A DNA stretch of 64,000 nt from Geodermatophilus normandii. GTDB lineage: Bacteria > Actinomycetota > Actinomycetes > Mycobacteriales > Geodermatophilaceae. The first letter of the stretch is position 1, and every line of letters starts with the position of its first letter. The DNA is taken from NCBI RefSeq assembly GCF_003182485.1, contig NZ_QGTX01000001.1:2496001-2560000 (forward strand), read 5' to 3'. The translations under genes were made by a program, and so were the position numbers. Shown here piece after piece: positions 7,792 through 17,807 of this stretch. The notes below the pieces were generated by a model that was given only the letters and a program-made list of their open reading frames with translations, searched no databases and was not told where the DNA came from.

Positions 7792-10364
7792 ATGCCTGCC
7801 CGCACCACGCCCTCGCGCCGGCCGGCCGGCTCGGCCCCCAAGGGCCGGTCCGGGTCGACGGCGGCCGGCAAGCGGCCGGCCCCGCGCACCCCCGCCCGCA
7901 ACGGCAACCGCAAGGCCCCGCCCGCAAGCCGGCCCCGAAGCAGGGCGCGGGCGCTGCCGCCGGTGCCTGGCGGGCCGCCGCCGGCGCCTGGTCGCTGGTC
8001 GCCCGCGGCGCCGGGGGACTGGCCCGCTCGGTCGCCCGCCCGGAGGAGGCCGAGCCGCTCGCCCCGGAGCACCGCCGCGACGGTGCCGGCCTCGCCGTCC
8101 TCGGCCTCGCCGTCGTCCTCGGCGCCGCCGCGTGGTTCGACGGCATCGGCCCCGTGGGCGCCGGCCTGGCCGACGGGGTCCGCTGGGTGGTCGGCTCCCT
8201 GCTGGTCGTGCTGCCCGCGCTGCTGTTCCTCGTCGCCCTGCGCCTGCTGCGCCGCGCCCCGCGCCCCGAGGCCCGCGGCCGGCTGGCCATCGGCTGGGTG
8301 TGCGCCACCCTCGCTGCGCTCGGCATCGCCTCGGTCGTCGGCACGCCCGCCGACCCCATGGACGGCAGGCCCGGCTCGGGCGGCCTCGTCGGCTGGGCGG
8401 TCGGCACGCCGCTGACCGCGGGTCTCGGGGCCGTCGTCGCCGTCGTGCTGCTGTCTCTGCTCGCCGTCTTCGCCGTGCTCGTGCTGACCGCGACGCCGCT
8501 GCACCAGGTGCCCGAGCGGCTGCGGGGCCTCGTCGACCGGGTCACCGGCAACGACGGCGAGTGGGACGAGGACGGCTACGACTCGGACGGCTACGACGAG
8601 CACGACGAGCACGACGAGCCGGAGGAGGAGCCGGTCCGGCCGCGCCGGTCCAGGCGCGCGGCGCTGTCCGAGGCGCTGTCGGAGGACCAGCCGGACCTGA
8701 CCGCCACCGGCCCGATCGACCACGTCCCGGCCGCCGACGTCCGCTCGGCCGTGCACGTCGAGCCCCCGGCGCCCCCGGCGCCCGCCCGCCGCGCGCCGGT
8801 CGTGGACCGCACGGCGCCGCCGGAGGACCTGGAGCCGGTCACCGAGCCCGAGCAGCTGCGCATCGAGCCGGTCGAGGGCGAGTACACGCTGCCGTCGGTG
8901 TCGCTGCTGCGGCCGGGAACGCCGCCGCGCAAGGAGTCGCAGGCCAACAACGCGGTGGTCGACGCCATCCGCGGGGTGCTGGAGCAGTTCTCCATCGACG
9001 CGGACGTCACGGGGTACACCCGCGGGCCGACGGTCACCCGCTACGAGGTCGAGCTCGGCAACGCGGTCAAGGTCGAGAAGATCACCGCGCTGACGCGCAA
9101 CCTGGCCTACGCCGTCGCCAACGACAACATCCGCATCCTCGCGCCGATCCCGGGCAAGTCCGCGGTGGGCATAGAGGTGCCCAACGCCGACCGGGAGACG
9201 GTCAGCCTCGGTGACGTCATGCGCTCGCAGACGGCCAAGCAGGACCCGCACCCCATGGTGGTCGGGCTCGGCAAGGACATCGAGGGCGGCTTCGTCACCG
9301 CCAACCTGGCGAAGATGCCCCACCTGCTGGTCGCCGGCGCCACCGGCGCCGGCAAGTCCTCGTGCATCAACTCGCTGCTGACGTCTCTGCTGCTGCGGGC
9401 CGCGCCGGAGCAGCTGCGGATGATCCTGGTCGACCCGAAGATGGTCGAGCTCACGCCCTACGACGGCATCCCGCACCTCATCACGCCGATCATCACCGAC
9501 CCGAAGAAGGCCGCCACCGCGCTGGCCTGGCTGGTCGAGGAGATGGAGCAGCGCTACCAGGACATGCGGGCGACCGGGGTGCGGCACATCGACGACTTCA
9601 ACCGCAAGGTCGAGCGCGGCGAGATCACCGCCCCGCCCGGCAGCGAGCGGGTCTACCGCCCCTATCCCTACATCCTCGCGATCGTCGACGAGCTGGCCGA
9701 CCTGATGATGGTGGCCCCGCGCGACGTCGAGGAGTCGATCGTCCGGATCACCCAGAAGGCCCGCGCCGCCGGCATCCACCTGGTCCTGGCGACCCAGCGG
9801 CCCTCGGTCGACGTGGTCACCGGCCTGATCAAGGCCAACGTGCCCTCGCGGCTGGCGTTCTCGACCTCCAGCCTCACTGACAGCCGGGTCATCCTCGACC
9901 AGCCCGGCGCGGAGAAGCTGATCGGCATGGGCGACGCCCTCTTCATGCCGATCGGCGCCGGCAAGCCGCAGCGGCTGCAGGGCGCCTACGTGTCCGACGC
10001 CGAGATCGAGGCCGTCGTCGAGTTCACCAAGCGGCAGGCCGAGCCGGAGTACCGCGAGGAGGTCTTCAGCGCCGCCGCGGCCGGCGAGAAGAAGGAGGTC
10101 GACGAGGACATCGGCGGTGACCTCGACCTGCTGTGCCAGGCGGTCGAGCTCGTCGTCACCAGCCAGTTCGGCTCGACGTCGATGCTGCAGCGCAAGCTGC
10201 GGGTCGGCTTCGCGAAGGCCGGGCGGCTCATGGACCTCATGGAGACCCGCGGCGTCGTGGGCCCGTCCGAGGGCTCCAAGGCCCGCGACGTGCTCGTCAA
10301 GCCCGACGAGCTGGAGTCGGTCCTGTTCACGCTGCGTGGCGGCACGCTGCCCGCCGGCGAGTAG
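7792..10364 (+). CDS. ftsK: DNA translocase FtsK (N-terminus split by an apparent frameshift)
   Basis: A septal DNA pump that clears chromosome ends and links segregation to division. Four membrane helices lie between about 8086 and 8510. A charged linker follows, then the motor with Walker [10 protein letters not shown] (near 9337), Walker [15 protein letters not shown], and the C-terminal gamma domain ([26 protein letters not shown]). From 8154 the frame is uninterrupted, but the first helix ([17 protein letters not shown]) is coded upstream in that frame with no usable start. The basic start [13 protein letters not shown] at ATG 7792 is in another frame. The total of 2573 bases lacks one base, near 7910-7925 (C/G run). 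I infer a missing base; about 857 residues when restored. Confidence 0.88.
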
Positions 10365-10388
10365 CAGGACCCCGTCGCGGACGGCGCC

Positions 10389-10394
10389 TACGAT
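10389..10394 (+). promoter_or_regulatory. -10 element of a leaderless rimO promoter
   Basis: TACGAT followed by 6 bases and the GTG start of rimO. No Shine-Dalgarno precedes that GTG. Confidence 0.45.
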
Positions 10395-10400
10395 GGACGG

Positions 10401-11837
10401 GTGACAGCCCCGCTCAGCCCTGCCCGGACGGTGGCGGTGGTGACCCTCGGCTGCGCGCGCAACGAGGTCGACTCCGAGGAACTGGCCGGCCGGCTGGCCG
10501 CCGACGGCTACCGGCTGGTCGAGGACCCCGAGGGCGCCGACGCCGTCCTGGTCAACACCTGCGGGTTCATCGAGTCGGCGAAGAAGGACTCGGTCGACGC
10601 CATCCTCGCGGCCACCGACAGCGGTGCCGAGGTCGTCGCCGTCGGGTGCATGGCCGAGCGGTACGGGTCCGAGCTGGCCGGCGCGCTGCCCGAGGCCACC
10701 GTCCTCGGCTTCGACGACTACGCCGCGATCGGCGACCGGCTCGACGACGTCCTCACCGGCCGGCCGCTGGTCCCGCACTCCCCGCGCGACCGCCGCACGC
10801 TCCTGCCGATCAGCCCGGTCGCCCGCACCGCCGCCGTGACCGCCGAGGAGGCGCCCGCCATCCCGGGCCACGGGTGGGTGCAGCGCCGCCGCCTGGCCTC
10901 GGGCCCGTCCGCCGCGCTCAAGCTCGCCTCCGGCTGCGACCGGCGCTGCGCCTTCTGCGCCATCCCCACCTTCCGCGGCTCGTTCGTCTCCCGGCCGCCG
11001 GCCGAGGTGCTCACCGAGGCGCGGTGGCTGGCCGGGCAGGGCGTCACCGAGCTGGTGCTGGTCAGCGAGAACTCCACCTCCTACGGCAAGGACCTCGGCG
11101 ACCTGCGCTCGCTGGAGCGGCTGCTGCCGCAGCTGGCCGCCGTCGAGGGGATCGTCCGGGTGCGGGTGGCCTACCTGCAGCCGGCCGAGCTGCGCCCCGG
11201 CCTGCTCGAGGTCATCGCCGCCACCGAGGGCGTGGCGCCCTACTTCGACCTGTCCTTCCAGCACTCCTCGCCGGGGCTCCTGCGCCGGATGCGCCGCTTC
11301 GGCGGCACCGACGACTTCCTCGCGCTGATCGGGCGCGCGCGCTCGCTCGCGCCCACGGCGGGCTTCCGCACCAACGTCATCCTCGGCTTCCCGGGGGAGA
11401 CCGAGGACGACGTCGCCGAGCTCGAGCGCTTCCTCACCGAGGGCCGCCTCGACGCCGTCGGGGTGTTCGGCTACTCCGACGAGGAGGGCACCGAGGCGGT
11501 GCGCATGCCGGGCAAGCTCGACCAGGCCGAGATCGACGCGCGGGTCCGCCGGATCACCGACCTGGTCGAGGAGCTCACCGCCCAGCGCGCCGAGGACCGC
11601 GTCGGCGACCGCGTGGAGGTGCTCCTCACCGAGGACCTCTCGGCGGAGCAGGGCCCGGGCGCCTGGGCCGGCCACGCCGCGCACCAGGACCCCGACGCCG
11701 ACGGCACCACCACGGTCACCGGGGTGCCCGGCGACGCCCGGCCCGGGCAGCTGCTGGCGGCCGAGGTGGTCGGCACCGAGGGCATCGACCTGGTGGCGGC
11801 CGCCCTCGAGCCCGCCGCCCTCCCGGCCGGGCGGTGA
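10401..11837 (+). CDS. rimO: ribosomal protein S12 methylthiotransferase RimO
   Basis: A 478-residue radical-SAM enzyme that adds a methylthio group to an aspartate of ribosomal protein S12. The N-terminal UPF0004 domain has [15 protein letters not shown] and [16 protein letters not shown] with their cluster cysteines. The radical SAM motif is CDRRCAFC (near residue 180), and a C-terminal TRAM domain follows. It is told apart from its paralogue MiaB (at 40311) by CARNEVDSE in place of CQMNVHDSE and by IPTFRGSF. Length is normal. The GTG start has a -10 hexamer 6 bases upstream. It precedes pgsA by 7 bases and is probably co-transcribed with it. Confidence 0.93.
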   Translation: MTAPLSPARTVAVVTLGCARNEVDSEELAGRLAADGYRLVEDPEGADAVLVNTCGFIESAKKDSVDAILAATDSGAEVVAVGCMAERYGSELAGALPEATVLGFDDYAAIGDRLDDVLTGRPLVPHSPRDRRTLLPISPVARTAAVTAEEAPAIPGHGWVQRRRLASGPSAALKLASGCDRRCAFCAIPTFRGSFVSRPPAEVLTEARWLAGQGVTELVLVSENSTSYGKDLGDLRSLERLLPQLAAVEGIVRVRVAYLQPAELRPGLLEVIAATEGVAPYFDLSFQHSSPGLLRRMRRFGGTDDFLALIGRARSLAPTAGFRTNVILGFPGETEDDVAELERFLTEGRLDAVGVFGYSDEEGTEAVRMPGKLDQAEIDARVRRITDLVEELTAQRAEDRVGDRVEVLLTEDLSAEQGPGAWAGHAAHQDPDADGTTTVTGVPGDARPGQLLAAEVVGTEGIDLVAAALEPAALPAGR

Positions 11838-11844
11838 GCGACCG

Positions 11845-12507
11845 GTGAGCGCCGTCGTGCCCGACCCGGCGGCGACCCCACCCCAGTCGGCCAAGCTGGT
11901 CAACCTGCCCAACGCCCTCACCGTGCTGCGGCTCGCGGTGGTGCCGGTGTTCGCCGTCCTGCTGCTGTCCGACGGCGGGATGGACGACGACCGCCGGATC
12001 TGGGCGACGGTGTTCTTCGGCCTGGCGATCATCACCGACCGCTACGACGGGCTCATCGCGCGGCGCACCGGCCAGGTGACGGAGTTCGGCAAGCTGGCCG
12101 ACCCGATCGCGGACAAGGCGCTCACCGGCACCGCGCTGGTCGGCCTCTCGGTGCTCGCGCTGCTGCCCTGGTGGGTGACGCTGGCGATCATCGTCCGCGA
12201 GGTCGGCGTCACCCTGCTGCGGTTCTGGGTGATCCGGCACGGCGTCATCGCCGCCAGCCGCGGGGGCAAGGCCAAGACCGTGGTCCAGGCGCTGGCCATC
12301 GGCCTCTACATCCTGCCGCTGGGCGGGGTGCTGGCCAGTGCCCGGTGGTGGGTCATGGCCGCCGCGCTGGTCCTCACGCTCGTGACCGGCCTCGACTACG
12401 TCTACCGGGCCCTGACGCTGCGCCGCACCAGCGCCCGGGCCATGCGCGCCGCCGCGGCGCGCCGCGCCGCCGGCCCGGCCGGCTCCCGCACCGACACCGC
12501 GGCCTAG
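11845..12507 (+). CDS. pgsA: CDP-diacylglycerol--glycerol-3-phosphate 3-phosphatidyltransferase
   Basis: A 220-residue integral membrane enzyme that makes phosphatidylglycerol phosphate for anionic phospholipids. The CDP-alcohol phosphotransferase signature is complete ([10 protein letters not shown], then GKLADPIAD: DGxxARx8GxxxDxxxD), with the start [22 protein letters not shown]. Four to six hydrophobic helices are visible. GTG start, 7 bases after rimO. In many actinobacteria cinA lies between pgsA and clgR; here it is absent. Confidence 0.92.
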   Translation: MSAVVPDPAATPPQSAKLVNLPNALTVLRLAVVPVFAVLLLSDGGMDDDRRIWATVFFGLAIITDRYDGLIARRTGQVTEFGKLADPIADKALTGTALVGLSVLALLPWWVTLAIIVREVGVTLLRFWVIRHGVIAASRGGKAKTVVQALAIGLYILPLGGVLASARWWVMAAALVLTLVTGLDYVYRALTLRRTSARAMRAAAARRAAGPAGSRTDTAA

Positions 12508-12611
12508 CGCCCGCAGGACCGCCCGCGCGACGGGAACGCCGAGGCCGGTGCGGGTGTTACGCCATGAGCGGACGCGGCCCTGCCGGCTCGGTGCCGGACA
12601 GGGGCGCCGCG

Positions 12612-12642
12612 TACCGTGGGCGCACGGCACCTGCGGGTGCCG
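12612..12642 (+). promoter_or_regulatory. candidate clgR promoter and start-site hairpin
   Basis: TACCGT at 12612-12617 could be the -10 of clgR. A 7-bp inverted repeat, CGGCACC / GGTGCCG (12625-12642), covers the expected start of transcription. No -35 consensus is visible. Confidence 0.3.
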
Positions 12643-12674
12643 CCGCTCTTCCCTCAGCCAGACAGGAGACGGCC

Positions 12675-13106
12675 ATGACGCTGCTGCGCACCCAGCTCGG
12701 GGAGACCCTGCGCGGTCACCGGCTGCGGCAGCGGCGCACGCTGCGCGACGTCTCCGGTGCCGCCCGGGTCAGCCTGGGCTACCTCTCCGAGGTCGAGCGC
12801 GGGCAGAAGGAGGCCTCCTCCGAGCTGCTCGCCTCCATCTGTGACGCCCTCGACGTCGAGCTGGCCGACCTGCTCGCCGAGGTGAGCTCCGGCCTGCGCG
12901 GCCCCGACGGCCGCGTCCGCCAGCTCGCCGCCGCCGGCGGTGCCGCGGCCCCGGTCGAGGCGCCGTCCGCCGACGCCGCGTCCGCCGAGGAGACCGCCGT
13001 CCCGGCCGAGACGGCCACCCCCGTCGCCGAGCCGGCGCTCGCGCTGGTCGGCGCCACCACCCGCGCCGCCCACCGCGCGGGCAGCGCCGTCTCGCTGGCC
13101 GCCTAG
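12675..13106 (+). CDS. clgR: ClgR-type helix-turn-helix transcriptional regulator
   Basis: A 143-residue DNA-binding protein with an Xre/Cro-type helix-turn-helix: [52 protein letters not shown]. [17 protein letters not shown] is diagnostic of ClgR/PopR, which activates clp protease genes and the PspA envelope-stress response in actinobacteria. The alanine/proline-rich tail looks disordered. ATG 12675 is chosen because AGGAG sits 6 bases upstream; an in-frame upstream ATG near 12564 would add an unconserved stretch. It follows pgsA as usual, but pspA, normally next, is about 8.9 kb downstream. Confidence 0.87.
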   Translation: MTLLRTQLGETLRGHRLRQRRTLRDVSGAARVSLGYLSEVERGQKEASSELLASICDALDVELADLLAEVSSGLRGPDGRVRQLAAAGGAAAPVEAPSADAASAEETAVPAETATPVAEPALALVGATTRAAHRAGSAVSLAA

Positions 13107-13252
13107 TCCTCCTGCGGCGCCCTCCTGCGGCGTCCTCCCGGCGCCCGACGCGCCGCCGGGCGGCGGGCACGGGCCCGGCGGTCGTGGCAGGGTGGGCCCC
13201 AGGGGGACCACTCAGCCGCGGGTGGTTGCAGCGGCCACCGACGGAGGTCGCC

Positions 13253-14482
13253 GTGCGGTACCTGTTCCGCCCGCCGGGCACGGACGGCGCGAGCCTGCTC
13301 GCCCTGCCCTGGCACCAGCCGCTCGAGGAGTGGGACCCGGACCTGCTGCTCGAGGTGCCCCAGCGCGGCATCTCGCGGCACGTCGTGCGGTTCGTCGCCG
13401 AGCAGGGCAGGGTCTTCGCGCTCAAGGAGATCGCCGAGTCGCTGGCCCGGCACGAGTACGCGCTGCTGGGCGAGTTCGAGGCGGAGGGCCTCCCGGCGGT
13501 CTCGGTCCTGGGCATCTGCGTCGACCGGCCCGGCGGGCAGGACGCCATCCTGGTCACCCGCTACCTCGAGTACTCGATGTCCTACCGCTACCTGTTCTCG
13601 CGGCCGAGCGCCCGGCAGTCGGTGGACCAGCTCATGGACACCCTGGTCGTGCTGCTCGTGCGGCTGCACCTGGCCGGGGTGTTCTGGGGTGACTGCTCGC
13701 TGTCGAACACCCTCTTCCGCCTCGACGCCGGCGCGCTGGCCGCCCACCTGGTGGACGCCGAGACCGCCGAGCGGCACCCGACGCTGAGCCGGGGCCAGCG
13801 GCACTACGACCTGGACCTCGCCCGCGAGCGCGTGGGCGCCGAGCTGCTCGACCTGCAGTTCGGGGACCTGCTGCCCGAGGGCGTCGACCCCATCGAGGTG
13901 GCCGACAGCCTGCCGGTGCGCTACGCGCGGCTGTGGGAGGAGGTCACCCGCGAGGAGCTCTTCCGCGCCGACGAGCAGCGCTACCGGGTGGCCGAGCGGC
14001 TGCGGCGGCTCAACGACCTCGGCTTCGACGTCGGCGAGGTCGAGCTGGTGACCTCCGACGAGGGCGCCCGCCTGCGGGTCGAGACCCGGGTGTCCTCGCC
14101 CGGCCAGCACCGCCGGGAGCTCATGCGGCTCACCGGCCTGGAGGTGCAGGAGAACCAGGCGCGGCGGCTGCTCAACGACCTGCGCACCTTCCGGGCCTGG
14201 ATGGAGCAGAAGACGGGTGCGCCGGTCTCCGAGGCGGTGGCCGGCGCGCGCTGGCTGGCCGAGGTCTACCAGCCGGTCATCGACGCCATCCCGCCGGAGC
14301 TGGCCGGCCGGCTCGCGCCGGCCGAGGTGTTCCACGAGGTGCTCGAGCACCGGTGGTTCCTGTCGGAGCGGGAGGGCCGCGACGTCGGGACGACCCAGGC
14401 GGCGCGGTCGTACTTCAGCACCGTCCTGCCGAGCACCCCGCCGGAGCTCACCACACCCTCGGTGATCGCCAGGCGTCCCTGA
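13253..14482 (+). CDS. DUF4032 protein with kinase-like N-terminal domain
   Basis: A 409-residue cytoplasmic protein. The N-terminal half resembles the lipopolysaccharide-kinase/aminoglycoside-kinase fold: FALKE (K58) as the ATP lysine, WGDCSLSN (D147, N152) as catalytic loop, and VDAET (D168) in place of DFG. The C-terminal half (about 230-400) matches the actinobacterial DUF4032 domain as I remember it (EEVTREELFRADEQRYRVAERLRRLNDLGFDVGEVEL). The GTG start has GGAGG 5 bases upstream. No substrate can be named. It sits alone between clgR and the sugar importer, 124 bases upstream of the latter. Confidence 0.7.
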   Translation: MRYLFRPPGTDGASLLALPWHQPLEEWDPDLLLEVPQRGISRHVVRFVAEQGRVFALKEIAESLARHEYALLGEFEAEGLPAVSVLGICVDRPGGQDAILVTRYLEYSMSYRYLFSRPSARQSVDQLMDTLVVLLVRLHLAGVFWGDCSLSNTLFRLDAGALAAHLVDAETAERHPTLSRGQRHYDLDLARERVGAELLDLQFGDLLPEGVDPIEVADSLPVRYARLWEEVTREELFRADEQRYRVAERLRRLNDLGFDVGEVELVTSDEGARLRVETRVSSPGQHRRELMRLTGLEVQENQARRLLNDLRTFRAWMEQKTGAPVSEAVAGARWLAEVYQPVIDAIPPELAGRLAPAEVFHEVLEHRWFLSEREGRDVGTTQAARSYFSTVLPSTPPELTTPSVIARRP

Positions 14483-14535
14483 GCGGACCGCGCGCCGGAC
14501 CGTCGGTCACGGCCGGGACACACCCGGGTTGCGGA

Positions 14536-14548
14536 CACCTGTGAGGTG
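14536..14548. promoter_or_regulatory. small palindrome upstream of the sugar importer
   Basis: CACCT-GTG-AGGTG lies about 60 bases before the TTG start of the binding-protein gene. It could be an operator for the importer operon, which has no regulator gene of its own here. The motif matches no family I recognise. Confidence 0.25.
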
Positions 14549-14605
14549 GGCCACGGTACGGATCGCGGTGATCGTCGGTGCTCGCCGAAACGGAGGCGAT
14601 AGGTC

Positions 14606-15967
14606 TTGTCCATCGCAACAGAAGGACCCCCCGAGGGAGCCGGAGGACGTCCTCCGCGACGGGCCCGGCGGAGACGGTCACGGCGTGCTGTCGGGGGCGC
14701 GGCCACCGCGTTCGTCGTGGCGTCCACGCTGGCCGCCTGCGGCGGCGGCGGATCGGACTCCGCCACCCCGGTGCTGAACTGGTACATCAACCCCGACTCG
14801 GGCGGGCAGGCGGCCATCGCCGAACGCTGCTCGGAGGAGTCGGGTGGTGCGTACACGATCCAGGTGTCCCAGCTGCCGCGTGAGTCGTCCGCCCAGCGGG
14901 AGCAGCTGGTGCGCCGCCTGGCGGCCGAGGACTCCTCGATCGACATCATGAGCCTCGACGTGGTGTTCCCCCCGGAGCTGGCCCAGGCGGGTTTCCTCGC
15001 GCCCGTGCCCGAGGACATCGCGCAGGAGGTCAGCGAGGGCGTGCTCGAGGGCGCGCTCCAGTCGGCGACCTGGGAAGACGAGCTGGTCACCATCCCCTTC
15101 TGGGCCAACACCCAGCTGCTCTGGTACCGCAAGTCGGTGGCCGAGGCCGCCGGGCTCGACATGACCCAGCCGGTCACGTGGGACCAGCTCGTGGAGGCCG
15201 CCGAGAGCCAGGGCGTGCTGCTGAGCGCGCAGGGCAGGCGTGCCGAGTCGCTCATGGTGTGGTTCAACGCGCTGATCGAGTCGGCCGGCGGGTCCATCAT
15301 CGAGGAGAACTCCGACAACCCGGAGGACGTCCAGTGGGGGCTGTCCTCGCCGGAGTCCGACCGTGCCGCTGAGGTGATGGCCACCGTCGCCAACTCCAGC
15401 GCCGTGGGTGCGGGCTTCACGACGTCCAGCGAGGACACCAGCGCGACGGAGTTCGAGAGCGACGCCGGCGGGTTCATGGTCAACTGGCCGTTCGTCTACG
15501 CCCGGGCGCAGGCGGCCGTGGAGGCCGGCACCCTGGACGCGTCCGTGCCCGAGGACTACGGATGGGCGCTGTACCCCCGTGTCGACGCGGACTCGCCGGC
15601 TGCGCCCCCGCTGGGCGGGATCGACCTCGGGGTCTCCGCCTTCAGTGCGCACCCCGACCTCGCCTACGACGCGACCGCCTGCATCGTCAGCGACGAGAAC
15701 CAGGCCGAGTACATGATCACCAACGGCAACCCGGCCTCCTCGGCAGCCGTCTACGACGACCCGGAGGTCCAGGAGGCCTACCCCATGGCCGACACCATCC
15801 GGGAGTCGCTGGAGGCGGCGGCCTCTCGTCCGCAGACCCCCTACTACAGCGAGGTCCTCGGGTCCCTCCTCCGCGAGTACCACCCGCCGGGCGCGGTGGA
15901 CGACCAGACCGGTGAGCGGGCTCAGGAACTCATGCAGGCCGTCCTGTCAGGAGAGCAGCTGCTATGA
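14606..15967 (+). CDS. lpqY: sugar-binding lipoprotein of an ABC importer (LpqY-like, probably trehalose)
   Basis: A 453-residue extracellular solute-binding protein. The start is TTG 14606 with GGAGG 9 bases upstream. An Arg-rich start and hydrophobic stretch lead to the lipobox LAAC, so it should be lipid-anchored. The next part (TPVLNWYINPDSGGQAAIAERC, then LPRESSAQREQLVRRLAAEDSSIDIMSLDVVF) closely resembles mycobacterial LpqY, the trehalose-binding protein of LpqY-SugABC. Its stop overlaps the sugA start (ATGA). Trehalose is inferred from this likeness and the GH13 neighbour; maltose-type oligosaccharides remain possible. Confidence 0.82.
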   Translation: MSIATEGPPEGAGGRPPRRARRRRSRRAVGGAATAFVVASTLAACGGGGSDSATPVLNWYINPDSGGQAAIAERCSEESGGAYTIQVSQLPRESSAQREQLVRRLAAEDSSIDIMSLDVVFPPELAQAGFLAPVPEDIAQEVSEGVLEGALQSATWEDELVTIPFWANTQLLWYRKSVAEAAGLDMTQPVTWDQLVEAAESQGVLLSAQGRRAESLMVWFNALIESAGGSIIEENSDNPEDVQWGLSSPESDRAAEVMATVANSSAVGAGFTTSSEDTSATEFESDAGGFMVNWPFVYARAQAAVEAGTLDASVPEDYGWALYPRVDADSPAAPPLGGIDLGVSAFSAHPDLAYDATACIVSDENQAEYMITNGNPASSAAVYDDPEVQEAYPMADTIRESLEAAASRPQTPYYSEVLGSLLREYHPPGAVDDQTGERAQELMQAVLSGEQLL

Positions 15968-16926
15968 GCCAGACGACGCTCCCCCCGGTCGAGAAGACGC
16001 AACCGGTCTCCGCCCCGGGCGGAACCATCTCCGACCGGTCCAAGGCGGAACGCAAGCTCGGCTGGATGCTGGCCGGCCCGGCGTTCCTCGTGATGCTCCT
16101 CGTCACCGCCTACCCGATCCTGCAGGCGGTCTACTACTCGCTGTTCAACTACCGGCTGACCGACCCGGAGAACCGGTCGTTCAACGGGCTGTCGAACTAC
16201 TGGGTGATCCTCACCGACCAGCTGTGGTGGACGTCGGTGGCCATCACGCTGCTGATCACGGTCGTCACCGTCGCCGTGGAGCTGGTCCTCGGGTTCGCCC
16301 TGGCGCTGGTCATGGCCAAGGCGCTCTCGTCGATCCGTCCGGTCGTCCGGGCCTCGATCCTGATCCCGTACGCCGTCATCACGGTCGTGTCCGCCTTCGC
16401 CTGGCAGTTCGCCTTCCGGATCGACACCGGCTTCGTGAACAACTGGTTCACCTGGCTGCCGGGGGTCAGCGACACCACCGACTGGTTCGGTGGCACCGGC
16501 ACCTCGCTGTTCGTCATCTGCCTGGCCGAGATCTGGAAGACCACGCCGTTCATCTCGCTGCTCCTGCTCGCCGGCCTGGCGCAGGTGCCCGAGGTGCTGC
16601 AGGAGGCGGCGAAGGTCGACGGCGCCACGCGGTGGCAGCGGATGTGGAAGGTGACCATCCCGAACATGAAGGCCGCGATCATGGTGGCCCTGCTGTTCCG
16701 GACCCTCGACGCTTTCCGCGTCTTCGACAGCATCTACATCATGACCGCGGGGGCCAACAACACCGAGTCGGTGTCCTTCCTCGCGTACCGGCAGACGATC
16801 GCGCGGGTGGAGATCGGCCTCGGGTCGGCGGTGTCGGTCCTGCTGTTCCTGGCCGTCGTGCTGATCGCCTTCCTGTTCATCAAGGGCTTCAAGATCGACC
16901 TCGCACAGGCGAGAGGAGAGCGCTGA
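15964..16926 (+). CDS. sugA: ABC sugar transporter permease (SugA-like)
   Basis: A 320-residue inner-membrane permease of the MalF/UgpA type with about six helices after an N-terminal cytoplasmic stretch. The EAA loop that docks the ATPase is EAAKVDGATRWQRMWKVTIPNMK. It pairs with the next gene as a heterodimer. The start overlaps the binding-protein stop by 4 bases and its own stop overlaps the sugB start by one base, so the four transport genes form one operon. Confidence 0.88.
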   Translation: MSQTTLPPVEKTQPVSAPGGTISDRSKAERKLGWMLAGPAFLVMLLVTAYPILQAVYYSLFNYRLTDPENRSFNGLSNYWVILTDQLWWTSVAITLLITVVTVAVELVLGFALALVMAKALSSIRPVVRASILIPYAVITVVSAFAWQFAFRIDTGFVNNWFTWLPGVSDTTDWFGGTGTSLFVICLAEIWKTTPFISLLLLAGLAQVPEVLQEAAKVDGATRWQRMWKVTIPNMKAAIMVALLFRTLDAFRVFDSIYIMTAGANNTESVSFLAYRQTIARVEIGLGSAVSVLLFLAVVLIAFLFIKGFKIDLAQARGER

Positions 16927-17759
16927 TGTCGACGAGGTCGAAGGTCTGGTGGGTGGTCGGGGGCGTCCTGATCATCATCTACTGCCTGTTCCCGATCGCC
17001 TGGATCATCTCGCTGTCGCTCAAGGCGCCGTCGGACATCGCCAACGGCCAGTTCCTGCCGAGCGACCCGTCGTGGACGAACTACTCGACGGTCCTGACCG
17101 GCGCGGCGAGTGACCTGTTCCTGCCGGCGCTGCGCAACAGCTTCGGGATCTGCCTGATCGCCACCGCGATCTCGTGCATCCTGTCGATGTTCGCGGCCTA
17201 CGCGATCGCCCGGCTGGATTTCCCCGGCAAGAAGCTGATCCTGTCGGTGGCGCTCGGGGTGGCGATCTTCCCGGTGATCTCGATCGTGACGCCGCTGTTC
17301 AACCTGTGGCGGCAGATCGGGCTCTACGACACCTGGCCCGGGCTGATCATCCCGTACCTGTCCCTGACGCTGCCGATCTCCATCTGGACGATGTCGGCGT
17401 TCTTCCGGGAGATCCCCTGGGAGATGGAGCAGGCCGCGCAGGTCGACGGCGCGACGACGTGGCAGGCCTTCCGCAAGGTCATCGTCCCGCTGGCCGCCCC
17501 GGGCGTCTTCACGACGGCGATCATCGCCTTCTTCATCGCCTGGAACGACTTCGCCTACGGCATCTCGCTGACGTCGACGGACGCATCCCGCCCCGTCCCG
17601 GCCGCGCTGGGTCTGTTCTCCGGTGCCTCGCAGTTCGAGGACCCGACGGGGGCCATCGCCGCGGCCGCGGTGATCGTCACCATCCCCGTCGTCGTCCTGG
17701 TCCTGCTCTTCCAGCGGCGCATCGTCGCCGGCCTCACCAACGGCGCGGTCAAGGGCTGA
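16926..17759 (+). CDS. sugB: ABC sugar transporter permease (SugB-like)
   Basis: A 277-residue MalG/UgpE-type permease, six helices, EAA loop EQAAQVDGATTWQAFRKVIVPLAAPG. The ATG at 16926 shares its A with the TGA of sugA and is the natural start (MSTRSKVWWVVGGVLIIIYCLFPIAWII). It ends typically with LLFQRRIVAGLTNGAVKG. The gap of 48 bases to the ATPase gene contains AGAGGGGA as ribosome site. Confidence 0.88.
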   Translation: MSTRSKVWWVVGGVLIIIYCLFPIAWIISLSLKAPSDIANGQFLPSDPSWTNYSTVLTGAASDLFLPALRNSFGICLIATAISCILSMFAAYAIARLDFPGKKLILSVALGVAIFPVISIVTPLFNLWRQIGLYDTWPGLIIPYLSLTLPISIWTMSAFFREIPWEMEQAAQVDGATTWQAFRKVIVPLAAPGVFTTAIIAFFIAWNDFAYGISLTSTDASRPVPAALGLFSGASQFEDPTGAIAAAAVIVTIPVVVLVLLFQRRIVAGLTNGAVKG

Positions 17760-17807
17760 CCCGGCCGTGCTCCCCACTCCGCTCACGTCCAGAGGGGACG
17801 AGATCTG

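Noticed and set aside
7779-12035. Minus-strand open frame of about 1400 codons over ftsK-rimO
   Set aside because: Antisense shadow of ftsK, rimO and pgsA with no recognisable sequence.
12564-12674. Longer ClgR start at an upstream in-frame ATG
   Set aside because: The extension is not ClgR-like and the ATG at 12675 has a well-spaced AGGAG.
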